In this document: positions 23,701 to 36,500 of the stretch, piece after piece
How the letters are laid out: each line of letters opens with the position of its first letter
How positions within the stretch are numbered: position 1 is the stretch's first letter
NCBI RefSeq assembly: GCF_007655135.1
Contig: NC_045128.1
Span: 40,747,885 to 40,811,884 of the forward strand
Length of the DNA: 64,000 nt
Direction of reading: 5' to 3'
Source of the DNA: Punica granatum
Lineage: Eukaryota; Streptophyta; Magnoliopsida; Myrtales; Lythraceae
The notes under the pieces: generated by a model
Told to the model about the DNA's origin: nothing
What the model saw: the letters and a program-made list of their open reading frames with translations, nothing else
Database searches by the model: none
Position numbers and translations under genes: made by a program

Positions 23701-24447
23701 GGCTATGTTCGTCTGTCGGGTTTAGAATAGGAATTGGGGTAAAATGAAATTGGATTTGAATTCAATGATATTTAATATGATAATCAAGTGGAGTATACCA
23801 AGATTTGGAATTAGAATATTAAGTAAAATGACAAATATGCCCATAAATAATTATTTTTTAAAAGTTTCCTAAAATAACTACCCAAAAAATTTTCTTAAAA
23901 TAATTTTTGAAATAAAATAAAAATAATTATTTTATTTTTAAAATAAAAATGTGTAAAAAAAAAGTCGAACAAAAAAGGGTGTGGTGATTGCCTGACCGTT
24001 AGCCACCACTGCCTGGAATTTAAAAAAAAAAAGATAAGAGAAAGAGGAGATCGGGGTTGTGGTGGCCTAACACCGTGGCTCGACGCCGACCACTACTGCC
24101 TTAATTGAGGTCGCTGGATACCACAAAAGTCCCCGGCGACCTCGACTGAGATAATGGTGGTTGGTGTCAGGCCACCACAATCCCAATCTCCTCCCTCTCT
24201 TCTTTGCTTTTTCTTCTTTATTGTTTTTTTCAAATTTCAAGCGGCAGTGGCCGGCGTCATCCCCTTTCGCCCCTGCCTCTACTGCACACTGTAATCTTCC
24301 AAAGGTGGCATCTTTCGAAAATTTGAAGAAAGGCTTAGGACATTTTCGTCCTTTCACATAAAATATTTTAATCTACCCGATAATTTTCTTAACAATTTAT
24401 TTTACCTTATACCGTACCCGATCCTAATTCTAGTGTGTCCAAACAAA
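23701..24447. mobile_element. Second foldback/MITE-type element with GC-rich core
   Basis: Left end GGCTATGTTCGTCTGTCGGG then TTTAGAATAGG is mirrored by the right end CCTAATTCTAGTGTGTCC then AAACAAAG. Subterminal AATGACAAATATGCCCAT mirrors ATTTTCGTCCTTTCAC. The core has an inner inverted repeat: GGGGTTGTGGTGGCCTAACA near 24053 against TGTCAGGCCACCACAATCCC near 24165. The centre carries GAGGTCGCTGG and CCGGCGACCTCGA. Noncoding; superfamily not assigned. Confidence 0.7.
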
Positions 24448-25805
24448 GGACAAAAATTTTCAAAATCTCATCCCTCTTCATATCCCAAGCAAATTCATCT
24501 CCAAGAAACTACGATTTTCGGATTTAATTTTATCCGATCCCAAATTTCCATGACCATGTCATCACCATATCGTCACCGGACCATCGACGGGTTTCGATTT
24601 CAACATGTGAAAGTATAATATCCTCAGCAAATCGCATTCAGCATGTCTCTATCTTGTTGTCTGACTTGGACTTCGTAGAGCAAAAGGTTAACATAAAATT
24701 AAATAAACTTTTTTCTCTTAAAACTCCCGTGCACATGCAGCAACAAAACCTCTTGAACACGACCATGAATTGTCAGATTGACTAGAAAATCAAAACACTC
24801 AAATTTTGACATGTCGGAATCGTTTAATTTAAAAATAAAAATTAACATTATTAAATACGGCATAGTTTGAAAGTCTATTGAGTGAAATTGAGTGAAATTT
24901 CATCAAATGGAGGGCAAACGCATGCTAAGGCATCTCAAAATCATATGAGATTTCGAAGTGTCACAATCATCTACTCTAATGGTAATTTTCTTTTATGAAT
25001 CTCTTAAATGGTAATTTTGTTAAACAAGGTGTGATTCATTTATTTATTCATTTATAAAAACATTAATTCCTTCGATTTTTTTCAATTACAATGAAGACTC
25101 ATGGGCGTAGTATAATAAAATAGAAATCATAATATCTAAATAAAACAGTACCGGTAGTCCATTAGTGCCTTCGATTGATTAAGAAAGAATTATTCAACCG
25201 AGGGTAGGTTTATATAACTACTTATATATGTCCTTATAATGCAGTGGAAATTAAAACGACAAATTAATTTAATAATAATCCGTTCGTTCGAGGTTGTCTC
25301 TGAAAAGCTAAGCCTACCAAGCCGATTCCAAATTGTTATTTATATATTATTACGTGTAATTTCTTGACCTACTTTCCATGAAAATCTCCCGACCAATTTG
25401 TCCAAAGGTTGGATGATATAATGGAGAATATCCCTATCATCGCAGGAACATATTATTCCATTAGGTACCATAGAGATTTGTATTTTCTTCTTCCTTGGGC
25501 TATTTTATAAGAGAACAGTCACATGACATGATGAATCAGTCGTCGTCCTACGCATGGACCGTAGAGATAAGAGGTCGTCGCATGATTCAAAATTAGCTCG
25601 TAGGAAGGGGCCGGCCCCGAAGCATTATCAATTGACATGGCGCCTACTCCAAGGCCCCATGCAAGCCGTTGTCAGATGACTTTTAAGGTTATCGAGTTCA
25701 AAAGACAAGGAAGGCAAATTGAACGAAGTCGAGCTAGCTGGAAGAATCAAGATGGATAATTTTTAAAATTCAATAATAATAATGTGAATATATATATATA
25801 TATAT
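24448..25805. other. AT-rich intergenic region
   Basis: No gene seen. A TA microsatellite ends at the left border of the next element. Confidence 0.5.
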
Positions 25806-26515
25806 GGGTTAATCACATAAAAAGGCGCGATGTCTATTCAAATTCTCAATTCTAGTATGATCTTGCAGAAATAACATAGAAAAACACGACCTTTCGTTTT
25901 GATCTCAAATCTAGCACGCTATTAAATATCCCGTCAATTCTAACAATATTGACTTATTATGCATTAACAGTGCCACATGTCGCTGTATCATTTGATGAGT
26001 GAACCCCACTTTTTTTTTTAATAAAATAATTCTGAAAATTAAAAAAAATAAAAAAGGAAAGGGAGGAAGGGGGCCGGCGGTGGTGACCTCGATTGCAACC
26101 ACCTCCCCACCAATCGGAGTCGCTGGCCACCAGAGAGGTTGGTGGCAACCTCGATTGAAGGGGTGGTGGTCGCAGCGGAGACCACCACGGCCAAAACAAA
26201 GGAGACCCGAGGCAGCAATCGAGGCCACCACCACCGACCATCTCCTCTTTGTCTTCAGCCGACGCTTTCCCTCCCTTTCTTTTAATTTTTAGAATTATTT
26301 TATTAAAAAAAGTGAGATCCACTTAACGAAAAATATGAGGACACATGGCACCGTTAATACCTAGTCAACCAATACCATTAGATTGACGGAATATTTAACG
26401 GTGTGCAAGATTTGATACTAAAATGAAAACTCATGCATTTTTTTACTATTTTCGAAAGGTTGTGCTAGAATTGAGAATTTAAATAAGGGTTTTGTCTTTT
26501 TTATGTGATTAATCC
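25806..26515. mobile_element. Long-TIR MITE, 710 bp, Mutator-like
   Basis: The ends GGGTTAATCACATAAAAA and (inverted) GGATTAATCACATAAAAAA begin inverted repeats that extend for roughly 250 bp on each side. Shared segments include TTCTCAATTCTAG, TTAAATAT(C/T)CCGTCAAT and the ACTTTTTTTAATAAAATAAT region. The loop (about 26065-26275) is GC-rich, with GGTGGTGACCTCGATTGCAA and AACCTCGATTGAAGGGGTGG. Flanking 9-mers TATATATAT and TATATACAT agree at 8 of 9 positions, which fits a Mutator-type 9-bp target duplication but lies in TA-rich DNA. The open frames inside are by-products of GC-rich sequence. Its transcript could form a long double-stranded hairpin. Confidence 0.85.
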
Positions 26516-27795
26516 TATATACATTAGTATGACAATGATTTTGGATTATTTAATGTTAAACTGTTACCTTCATTACTTCATATACGAAATTCAGTTAGTC
26601 GTGATTAAAGATATTCACTAAGCTCATACAATTTCGAAATTGTACGGAAAAATTTCCACGAATTCCGTTTATTTGACAGCACGAAAAACTCCTTTCATCC
26701 ATATGAATCGTTTATTTCACCAACCAATTTAAAGGTTATCTCAGTTGGCCAAAATTTTCTACCGTCGTCTTTCGGTTATACAATCAAGTGGACGCCATAT
26801 CGCAAGTGTCATTTCCCTGTACGTCATTTTGCTTTTCGTTTTGTTTAGGGTGTAGCACAGTGACATACGTCTTAGTCTCATAATTAAGAGGCTTTATACA
26901 ATACTTGTGATGAGACTACTTGTATCTTTTTATTAGTTATTAGGATTTCTAATTCATTTATACCATGTCCATGGATGTCTCTTGTAATCCAAAATAAAAA
27001 AAGAGTTTTGGTCCTATAGCATGATCTTCGTTTGCAATTAAAACATAATGAATTTAATCTTCATTTATATGTATAGATCAAATAAAATGTTTTTTTGTAA
27101 AAAATTGTGAGGGACGTTGTCCTCACAATTTCAGGAGATCGAACATTAAAGATTATTACCCATCTCAATAAGTGCACTTCCCAAGACTCGAATTTGTGTT
27201 CTTCTCTTTCCAAAAGTTGAAGTTTACCACTCACCTAACATTTTATTGGTAGATCAAATAAAAGTTAATATACTGGTTTTGTAATTGGTTTGAGACTAAG
27301 AAATTTTGCAATCGGTTGTCATCAATATAATTTTTTGTACCCATTATTTTATTTTATTTTATTGTCTTTTTTAATCAATGAATCTCATTTCTAACTGAAA
27401 AGAAGAATGATGATTAAATCGTTCTTATATTCATTTTCATCATAAGTTTTATTTGCTTGTGCAGGGATCACGTATGCTTTGACCCACTAAGCAGCTCGAG
27501 AATTTTGCTGTCTTTTTCTTCCTTCTGGCTGAGGTTGATTTTTCTTTCTCATTATTGGAAGTTTGCTAAGGCGAAATTACACAGAAAATATAGAGGAAGA
27601 AAAAAAAGTCCTAATAGGCTAATAGGAAGGGAAAAAAAAGGTCCTAGTAAGATATATAAAGAAAAATAAAGTCCTAATTATATATATATATATAGCTAGA
27701 TAGACATGTGAGAAGGTTCTTTTAAATTATGGATTTCTTATTAAGATCGATTTTTACTTGAGGTATAACTATACTTAGCCAAGCCTACGGTCTTA
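26516..27795. other. AT-rich intergenic region
   Basis: No gene or repeat with recognisable ends seen. Confidence 0.5.
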
Positions 27796-27880
27796 CCCTT
27801 TGTTTGCATTGGAGGGAAATGAAAACAGTGAGAGGAAAAGTTACTTAGTTCTCTTCGTTTTCCTCACTCCAAACGAAGGG
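27796..27880. mobile_element. 85-bp Tourist-like mini-MITE
   Basis: CCCTTTGTTTGCATTGGAGG at the left end mirrors CCTCACTCCAAACGAAGGG at the right. The element is flanked by TTA on both sides (27793-27795 and 27881-27883), the target duplication typical of PIF/Harbinger (Tourist) elements. Confidence 0.75.
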
Positions 27881-29839
27881 TTAAAGTTGTAAATATGGAC
27901 TAATGTAAGTTAATTTAAACGATTAGATACTTGTTCTTTTAAAGTAAAATTTGTGAATGGAGAAAATTCATGACTTAGAGAGTTTTATTACATAATTAGT
28001 GTTATACTCGTGCGCTGCACGAGATATTAACCTAAGTTGATTTTTATGAAAGAGAATTAAGAAAGAAACATATAAAAATACTATTAATTTAAATTGAAAA
28101 AAAAATAACAAAAGCTATATATTCTACCAATTAGACATTACAGATTGTGAGTGAGAGTTGAAGAAGAGAAAATTATGTTAATAAGCAAATATTTAATTTG
28201 TTCTTACAAAAAAAAAATATATACTAAGAGTAAGAGATAATAATAATGTATTATCTATTGAATAGACATAGTGATAGATATCGTGTAAGCATTAGAGTGT
28301 TGGAAAAACTATATTGAATCGAAATATGATGCGTAAAATGAATTTTCATATCTTCTATTTATAGTATGTTGAAACATTGGATTTGGAAAATAAAGACACA
28401 TATCTCGAGGGATTATATTCAGCAATCAAGAAAACTTCTCGATATCCTGCATACATTGAATGTAGAAAATGTCTTGTCGGTATTTTACATATGTAGATTA
28501 GAGACAATATATTTATGAAATATTAATGTAACATGGACAAATACCACGAATCTCTGATTTAGAATGAAATTCTCGGAGCAGACAAAATGACGATCAACCA
28601 TAAACTGAGAGTTTGTTAATGGAGCTTTCACGATATCGCTGCTCAGCTTTTATATATTATAAGACTCGTAACTTTTTTTCTCTAATAGACTTAAAATCTT
28701 AAAATATAATTATTTGTACAATTTTATAATATATATGTATATAGATTGTTTGTTATGATTTATTAATCAAAATAACTAAAAAAAGAAGAAGAAGAAACTG
28801 TAAAATGAGAGATGGAAAAGGGAGAGGCGTTTTTGAACGTGAGAGAAGAGAGGGGAGAGAGCAAGAGGAGAGGGAGAGAAATAAGGAGAAAATCATGGGA
28901 GTAGTTATTTGATCGTTGAAAGTGTTAAATAAATTTACTAATTTATCCTTAACTGCTTCTTAATCTAACGACTGGTAATTATTTATGTTATTTCAGTATA
29001 GACATTTCATCAAACTGAATGTTGCACCAGCTCTCAGCCTTCTCCCTTTTGTAATAAAGATGATCCATGGGTGAATTTGCTCGAATTGGATTTATAGGAG
29101 TCTATTGACCTTTCAGATATCATGATGCACACAAAAAATGCCATGAATACATAATACAACAATTAAGCATATTAATTTATATCCATTTTTTGGGCGAATC
29201 AATTTAGGTGCATCAGCCAACATAAAAAATCGTACGGTCTTTATGCTTTCCTTCAAATATATTGCTAGAACGATGAAGCTCTAACTCGATCTTTTTTAAG
29301 TGAACTAAACTTAAACTTGCGAATACTCGACTGATCAGTCCGGCTCAGTTAGCGACCTCTCATTCTTATATTATTGGGTCTATATTCTCTGATTCTGGGT
29401 CCTTATTAATATGTTTCTCTATTATGTAAATAAAAAATTCACTCATAAATGATTAATTAGCCAGGTCATATATATCATTAGCTAGTACTTAATGTTGCCA
29501 TACACGACCGAAATAGAAACATTAAATTACATACAAATGGCTATAAACTAAATAAAGTAGTTCGTTTAAATTTGGGCATTTGCCCCGTTTTCCACCCAAA
29601 AAAAAAAAAAAAGTAGTCCGTCAAGGTTATTGCCATAAAAAAAATTGCAAAATTAAGGCTAATTACACGCAAACAAGCCATCACTCAGCCGCCAATTTTT
29701 ATTTCAACGCATGTAAAATTTATAAATAATTTTATAAGACCATTTGGATTATATTAAACTATAACCATTTGTGAGGGCTATAAGAAGCTGCAAATCTTCG
29801 ATTTACCAATGCAACAGCGCCCGGGATAAAGATTACTAC
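27881..29839. other. AT-rich intergenic region before the second SAUR-like gene
   Basis: Holds a 7-bp-stem hairpin (CTCGTGC-GCT-GCACGAG, 28007-28023) and purine-rich stretches near 28800-28890. No gene recognised. Confidence 0.5.
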
Positions 29840-30124
29840 ATGGGGAAGTTCGGAAGGACTTATAACTCCCCCCTAGCCTACCAGAAGATAAACTCGCAGA
29901 CTCGAGCCCGGAGAGGGTTCGTGCCCATGCTGGTGGGGAGAGACAGCGATGCTATGGAGAGACTGCATGTGCCCACGAAGCTCGTGGAGCATCCCTATAT
30001 CGCCGCCCTCCTCGACATGTCGGCTGATGATTTCGGGTATGGGCAGGATGGCCTGATCAGGATCAGGTTCGACGCCGACTGTTTCAAGCAGATGGTGAAG
30101 AGGATATCAAAGGAGAAAAGGTAG
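29840..30124 (+). CDS. SAUR-like auxin-responsive protein, 94 aa
   Basis: The ATG at 29840 (MGKFGRTYNSP) is chosen because it matches MGKGSKVHSSRSY of the paralog at 20098; the frame is open further upstream without an ATG. Intronless. The SAUR domain covers GFVPMLVGRD, MERLHVPTKLVEHPYI, LLDMSADDFGYGQDGLIRI and CFKQMVKRISKEKR at the C-terminus. It is shorter than the paralog because it lacks the LDRSFSFPF tail. The pair is on the same strand about 9.4 kb apart, separated by transposable elements, which fits a tandem duplication later spread by insertions. Same inferred role as other SAURs. Confidence 0.88.
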   Translation: MGKFGRTYNSPLAYQKINSQTRARRGFVPMLVGRDSDAMERLHVPTKLVEHPYIAALLDMSADDFGYGQDGLIRIRFDADCFKQMVKRISKEKR

Positions 30125-32633
30125 ATACGGGAGCGCTTGTGATTTAATTAGGCACGTATAGTTTATCTTTGGAATCGACGTACGACTTATGAGTTTTCGG
30201 AGCTTTGGAGGATTAGAAATCTGGATTCATCACTTCCTGGAAATAATCATACCAGTGTTTAGCCTTATACATGTTTAGGTAATATCAGGGCAGAGAAGTA
30301 GGACTTAAAAAATAAAAATAGTAAATTTATTTAAAAAAAAAAAAAAACGATTGTTTGGCTAGATTCTATATATCTTCCTCTTAATCTTATGACCTTATGT
30401 AAATTTTTCTGTAACATATCGGTATTCATTTAAAAAAAAATCATATTTGAATAAATGTTTCGTTCTCCTCTTTCTCCTTTGCTCTCGATTGTATTAACGT
30501 TCGTATAGGCATTTCGTTAAAGATCGAGAATCATGGACATGTATTACCATTTCGCAATAGGTTTTCTGTGGCCGTCGCTGCGATGATCGGGCCATTATCT
30601 TCGGGTTGTTTTTCTATAAGGACCCGACAATTGAAATACTCATTGTCAAGATTCTCGTTCGAAGAAGAGAGAATATAAGAAAGATATTCTAATATTGACC
30701 AAGTAAATGTGGCCCCGCTCGTAAATAGATGTTGACCACGGCGGCGGGGTCAACATCCGAGAATTTGGGCCCATAAGCCCAATGGGCTTATGGCCCAAAA
30801 AGATCTCTCTCTTTTCACTTGACCCCACAGAGGCCTAATGTTTTTCATTATCAGAAAATAGCATAAAACAAAAAAAAGAAGAAATACATTGGAATTCATA
30901 ATTTATATTTTTTTTTTGAAATTTAGAAATTGGAATAATAAATTTAATCATAAATCTCTATTTGGAACTCGGATTTGTCTTAACGATGAAACATTACCGT
31001 GTAAACTCGGTCAACATGATACACAAAGATTTTGGATAAGAGTACGGTCCATCTAAATTCTTAATCATAATCGAATTCGTCCAGAGTCATCGTGACCATG
31101 CCATTATTGTTTTGGGCCACACACCAGGTAGAATGACCTAGAGAGGCAATGAACTACTTTCCTTGCACCTAGAGGCTTCCCGGTTTTTCAACGCGATAGG
31201 GACATATGCTTCTTAACATTCGGCCTACATCACACCACAAAAATTATTCCAACTTTGGTATAGGCTTTTTATTTTGCTCGGGTGCGTGAGAAAATTAATA
31301 TCTGTAGAAAATTATCTAATTTATGATAAAACAAATTTTTTTTAAAAAAAAAAGAGTAAGATTTATTCGCTTTTTTATTTTTCATAAATAATTTTGATAT
31401 TTATTTGAAATTTTATTATTATGATTAATTGTCGTGATCAGATGTATGTATGTCCATGTATTTCGCTTATTACACACATTAATTGTTTAATCAATCGAAC
31501 GAATTTTTATTTTCCAATAAAATATATAATATTCGTTCGTGAATCGATCAGTTTTTCTTTCTCAAGAAAATATTTAATTTTTGTTTTGTTCATGAATTAA
31601 TAGGTTTTTTATCCTTCAAAAAAACCTTTTAATATTAATCTCGATTTTCCATAAAGAATTAGATTCTAAGAGCAGTAAAAAAAAATGATTAAACCACGCG
31701 CCGAGGGTTTCAAAATAGCGAGTCACGTTGCATTTTTATATTATCCTCTTATTTTTATATATTATAATTGATTGATGCTCTTGAATATCGAAAATAACAC
31801 GGGATAATTGAACTTAATGATTCAAGCTGATAAGATAATCGGGCCTAAAAAGATTGGGCTTAATACAAAAAATTGGAATCTGATAAGATCGGTATTCGAC
31901 TTAAAAGTATCTGATCATATTTGATACGTACACATTAAACACTGAAAGCTTGTAGCTGTACAAAACATGTGCCATAAAAACATTACATGTGCTTTGGCAA
32001 TGTTTGGATACGAAATTTGGCCCATAAGACCGGTCCTTTACCCCCCTTTTTTTGCTATTAATAGTTCGCAAAGTGGGTCTCCCTCCCTCCCCATCTGCTC
32101 CAATAACCAAACTATCTTCTCTTATATGGCAAAAAAAGTGCCAAACTCCTTTGGCAACTTTATCTTCTTCTGGCCAAAGCGTGGGGCACCCTTTCCATCC
32201 CCTCCTTCGCACCAAAAACCGCAATTCTCCAACTCCGTGCAGAAGGTTGTTCGGTTCCGCGTCGAGTTATCGCATTCATGGCACTGTACGCTTGGCGGAG
32301 TATCCACCCCATTTATACGTAAACCGCAAGTGATATTTGCGAAATAGATGAATCGCGGTGTACACATATATATCTAGTAGTTTTTGAGAGAGCACGTACG
32401 CTTCGTATCTGATCTATCTTGTTGTCGGGAGAGTCGTGTGGCGATGAAAACCTAATCTTTCTTCTATTTTGTGCAAGAGTTGAGCTTTATCTTTTCACGG
32501 TCCACATGTGTGTCTATAATGTCTTTGGCAATATTAGGTAGCCGTAGCTGTCAAGTTTTTATCATGACCTATTTGATTGATAGATAAGTCTTTCTTTTAC
32601 GATATCCACATCGTTCTCCCCTCCTACGATCCA
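30125..32633. other. Intergenic region
   Basis: Mostly AT-rich with no gene. A 126-codon frame at 31967-32347 has no recognisable domain and is treated as chance. Confidence 0.5.
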
Positions 32634-32641
32634 TATATAAG
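32634..32641 (+). promoter_or_regulatory. TATA box of the small acidic protein gene
   Basis: TATATAAG about 90 nt before the ATG at 32730, followed by a CT-rich leader (CTTCCTCTTCCTCTTTC). Confidence 0.6.
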
Positions 32642-32729
32642 TAAGTCCACGCCTTACCCTAATTCCATGCACTGCATCAGTCCTCTTCCTAGCTTCCCCT
32701 TCTTCCTCTTCCTCTTTCGATATTTCATC

Positions 32730-33119
32730 ATGGCTGCTTTGGAGAGCTTCAGCCTCGATGACATACAGGACCTCGAAATGACAGAGGTCGACGGGGCGCT
32801 CCTGAGGCAGCTGCTCGAAGAATTCGAGATAGACATAGCGGGCAGTACAAAAATAGAGTACGATGACGTTCAGTCACAGGAGAGTAAAGATGGTCTGAGC
32901 TGTGTAGAAGTGACGGAAGCTCGGGACAGCCACTGGGAAGAGGGCATCATTGTCCACAACTTTGGTTGGATTGATGAGATTGCTGAGATGAACCCGGTTG
33001 TTCCGAGCGCCGAGACCACGGGCTGGTACCCAGAGGACATGGCGGGCTTGGTAGAGTTTGATTTCAACAATGTTAACACTGAAGAAATGGTCTATAATTG
33101 CCTGTGGGACGATAGCTAG
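32730..33119 (+). CDS. Small acidic protein of unknown function, 129 aa
   Basis: The start MAALESFSLDDIQDLE is preferred over an upstream in-frame ATG at 32577 because a TATA box at 32634 lies between them. Intronless. The product is strongly acidic, with an N-terminal amphipathic stretch (LLRQLLEEFEIDI, about 25-37) and aromatic-acidic motifs near the end (WYPEDMAGLVEFDFNN, EEMVYNCLWDDS). It has no signal peptide or membrane segment. Codon use and the clean promoter support a real gene. The pattern recalls small plant transcriptional co-regulators with acidic-aromatic activation segments, but no family was recognised and no function is assigned. Confidence 0.7.
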   Translation: MAALESFSLDDIQDLEMTEVDGALLRQLLEEFEIDIAGSTKIEYDDVQSQESKDGLSCVEVTEARDSHWEEGIIVHNFGWIDEIAEMNPVVPSAETTGWYPEDMAGLVEFDFNNVNTEEMVYNCLWDDS

Positions 33120-33581
33120 ACGGTTTCTAATGATACATCAGATAAAATACTTTTTCATGGAAATTATCAGACGTCTCCTATTGCCTAACCATATATTTCT
33201 TTTCTTGCGATAAGAGTCGGAATACGAGAATGTCTGATATCAAATACGTGAAAATTTAAATTAATGGAAGAAGTCAACTACGAATGGAACAGTCTCGACT
33301 CTTGATATTTAACCATCGTACACTCGAAAATCATGAATGTGATGCAGCCACGATAACTCCAGCCATTATTACATTACGGTAATTTAAATGAACACGGTTA
33401 GTTTTCTCATTCTATCTCTCATTCTCCCTCAAATTCAGCTCAAATTCAGTCAGTTGATCATGAAAATGGTAGATGATCAATGTGATGCTTTAAATCTTCA
33501 TATGCGACTCAAAAAATCTTCACCTGTGACTCAGCAGACCGAATTCTCAAAAGTTGCATACAACCCCCTTAATTGACGAGC
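33120..33581. other. Convergent intergenic region
   Basis: Holds the 3' UTRs of the small acidic protein gene and of the minus-strand methyltransferase gene. No other feature seen. Confidence 0.6.
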
Positions 33582-36500
33582 TCATGATACTGCACTGACG
33601 GAAAATTTGGCAATGAAAAACCCGATCGTGTCAAGTGGTGCTGATGGATCAAATCTCTGAACTAGTTCCTCTTCGCCGGGTCTCAGCCATTCCCTGTATG
33701 CAGGCAGTACAGCATGTTATCCAGATATAGCGAAAACCTTTTCAACACATGATCTATAAAGCCTATTATGGTCCATTCATGAATTTCTATCCCTCGTCAT
33801 TAGAAGTTAGAATGTTAAATGGAAAATTTAACAGACAAATGCATTTGACATCAGATGCCTCCGTAACAACACAGCTGTGCTCGGAGATTAAGAATCATCA
33901 ATTTTCAAGTACCAAAAGATTGGAAAGCAGCACTCACTCAACCAATCCATCGGGGTATTCATAATGACCGACCAGGCCTGGTCCTCCAACTCTTGGATAC
34001 TGAAACATACCAGAATGTGGGAACATGTAAGCTTCTATTGTGAAGAGTAGTAATTTAACAAACTTCCCTTCAATTGGCCTTAGCCAAAAACAGAACAATA
34101 CAAAAGCAATCTCTTCGATTAGAGTGCACTTGTCACGAACGATATTCAGTTGAGAAAAATGCAACCTAAAGCACATTTATTTATAGTCTAACCTGAGAAG
34201 CCAAAGACAGAAATTTGTAGGTGTCCAACGCATAACGAACCAATGCTTCATTCTCCCCAGGGTTAATCGTACATCTAGCAAACAAAGACCAGAGCTCAAT
34301 TCAGAGATCCCCAGAAAACAAATTCACAAGAACAAAGACATTTAAAAAAGAGAAATCGGTTTCTTCCTCCTTTCTCAAGCAATAAAACATTACGTACGAC
34401 TCAGACACTGGCCATGATAAGTGTCTCATAATATTCTTAACAACAGAATGCACAAAACAGGTTATGGGTACTAACGTTGAGTACACAATAACACCTCCTG
34501 GGCGAACTAACTGAACAGCCTGATCAAACATTCTCTGCTGATACTTCGCATGATTTCTCAAGGATTCAACTGTCTCCTGGAAATATAGCAATAGCTTCTG
34601 TTGCTTTATCACCGTACTTAAAAATAAAAGGAAAATAAAGCAAATAAAAAAGAGAAGAAAAGCGCAAGAAATAAAGGCCCAAATAAAAGGAAAAATGCCT
34701 GCTGGAGTATTAGTTAGATTATCAGACCTCGGCAGAGAAAAGACGAGGCCTCAAGCCAAGAGCAGAACAAGGTGCATCAAGAAGGACACGATCGAAGCTG
34801 TGAGGTAAGAAACCGTTTGACTTCTCAACCCTGCCACCTGTGCTTTGATTCCTTCCCGGCCCATTCTTCATTCTTCGCATGCTTTTCCTGATTTCAGCTC
34901 TACTAACATAAACTTTTCCTTCTCCCTGTCCATTGCTAGCTGTAGTATTAAGTTTATTAGAGACAATTCACAAATAAAGGTATAAGATACAGCACTACAT
35001 GCAATCACTCAGACAGATAATATAAATGAACTAGTGTTGCTTTTCGCATTAAAGATACTGGTTCAGACCAAATTCTAGATCACAGTATTTTGCATATTGA
35101 CCAAGATCAAAAACGACTGCAGATAAACTCTTTTGTCATTTAAGCAATGCAAAGCATTAAAGCAGGAACAAGAGGTGCAACCAAATTATAAAAATTTATA
35201 AACAAAGAACTTGAACAGAAACTGATCAGTTTTTATTGTCCGATAAAATTTGCAAACTGAAATGAACAATTATAAGGTAAAGATGACATTAGAACAGTAT
35301 TGGTTTGAAGTCGACCTACCATTGCCACTGCAAGTTTCAGCAACACTCAATCCTTCAATTTCACTGCCTGACTTATTCTCTACATGCGACTCCATCATAT
35401 TAGAATTTGAAATAGCAGAATTGCTGGTATCTTCAGCACAATAAGATGAGGATGAAATGTCAGAGTCACTTCTCCTGCAAACAGCTTTAAGAGCATCTAG
35501 TTTATATGTGGTTATACAATTCAAGCCCAATTCAGTAGCCAATTTCTGAATTTCAAGCACCTACAAATAAGCCATGAAACAAAAATTCAACAAAACCATC
35601 AAAGTGAGTACATCAAAGTGCAAGCAATAGTTTCAAAATGAACAAATATGTCAACATAGATATGGCATAAAGAGTCATTAGTATGAATTTTAACCGATGG
35701 TAACATGAAAATTGCCCTCACTCTCATCTACTTCATTTTCAATACTTTTAGACTTCATTTCTAAACATCCTTTTTCCCAGATTAGAGTTCACATGTACAA
35801 CTATTTGAGTTTCACAAATATCAATTTGTGTTAGTGAATTAAGAGCTGCTGTTTTTACAGCTGTTTTACTGCTGTCTTTGTTCTGTTTTATTGAAGTCCT
35901 AGTCCTTAGGAGTGACTAGCTGTTGTGGCTATTTTTTAGAATGTTAGTTGCTGTTTCTCTGGTCAAGTAAGTAGTTGGTAACGTGTCTTTGTGGGTTGCA
36001 GTGTTTAGGAATTCAGTTATGAGTCATTTTGTATTTATTATGTATTTTCACGATTAATGCAGTGATGCCTTTTAGTTCTATTGCTTTTGTCTGTCTCTTC
36101 CCCAACTTTAAAACGTCAATTTGACATCAAAATTCTGGAACTATTATAAAGAGAATGAAGCATTCATCAAGAGAAACCCGTGATCAGGTAATTAAGATCC
36201 ATACTTTAATAACAGCTAACATAGTGAAATTGGGAATATCAATAAGAAGCACTACCTTATTATGAGATCTATCGACAGCTACAACCTCCCCTTCATCTTT
36301 CATAATACTTGCTATTGCAGTTGTTTTCCCTCCTGGTGCAGCACACATGTCCAGAATACGCTCACCTTTTTGAGGATCTGAGAAATTTTTACATTATGTA
36401 TCAGTAAAAAGGGAAGTCTAGTGACGATACGGCAAGCACCCTCTTGGCCTTGGGCTGTATTGATAAATGATTAAGGAAAGAAAAGAGAAGGGAAGAAGGA

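Noticed and set aside
25911..26322. Overlapping 97-121 codon frames
   Set aside because: They fall within the inverted-repeat MITE and its GC-rich core and show no codon conservation.
28007..28035. Possible Helitron 3' end (7-bp hairpin followed by CTAA)
   Set aside because: The following base is not T and no TC start or other copy was found, so the resemblance is too weak.
31967..32347. 126-codon plus-strand frame
   Set aside because: No domain, poor start context and overlapping frames on both strands; treated as chance.
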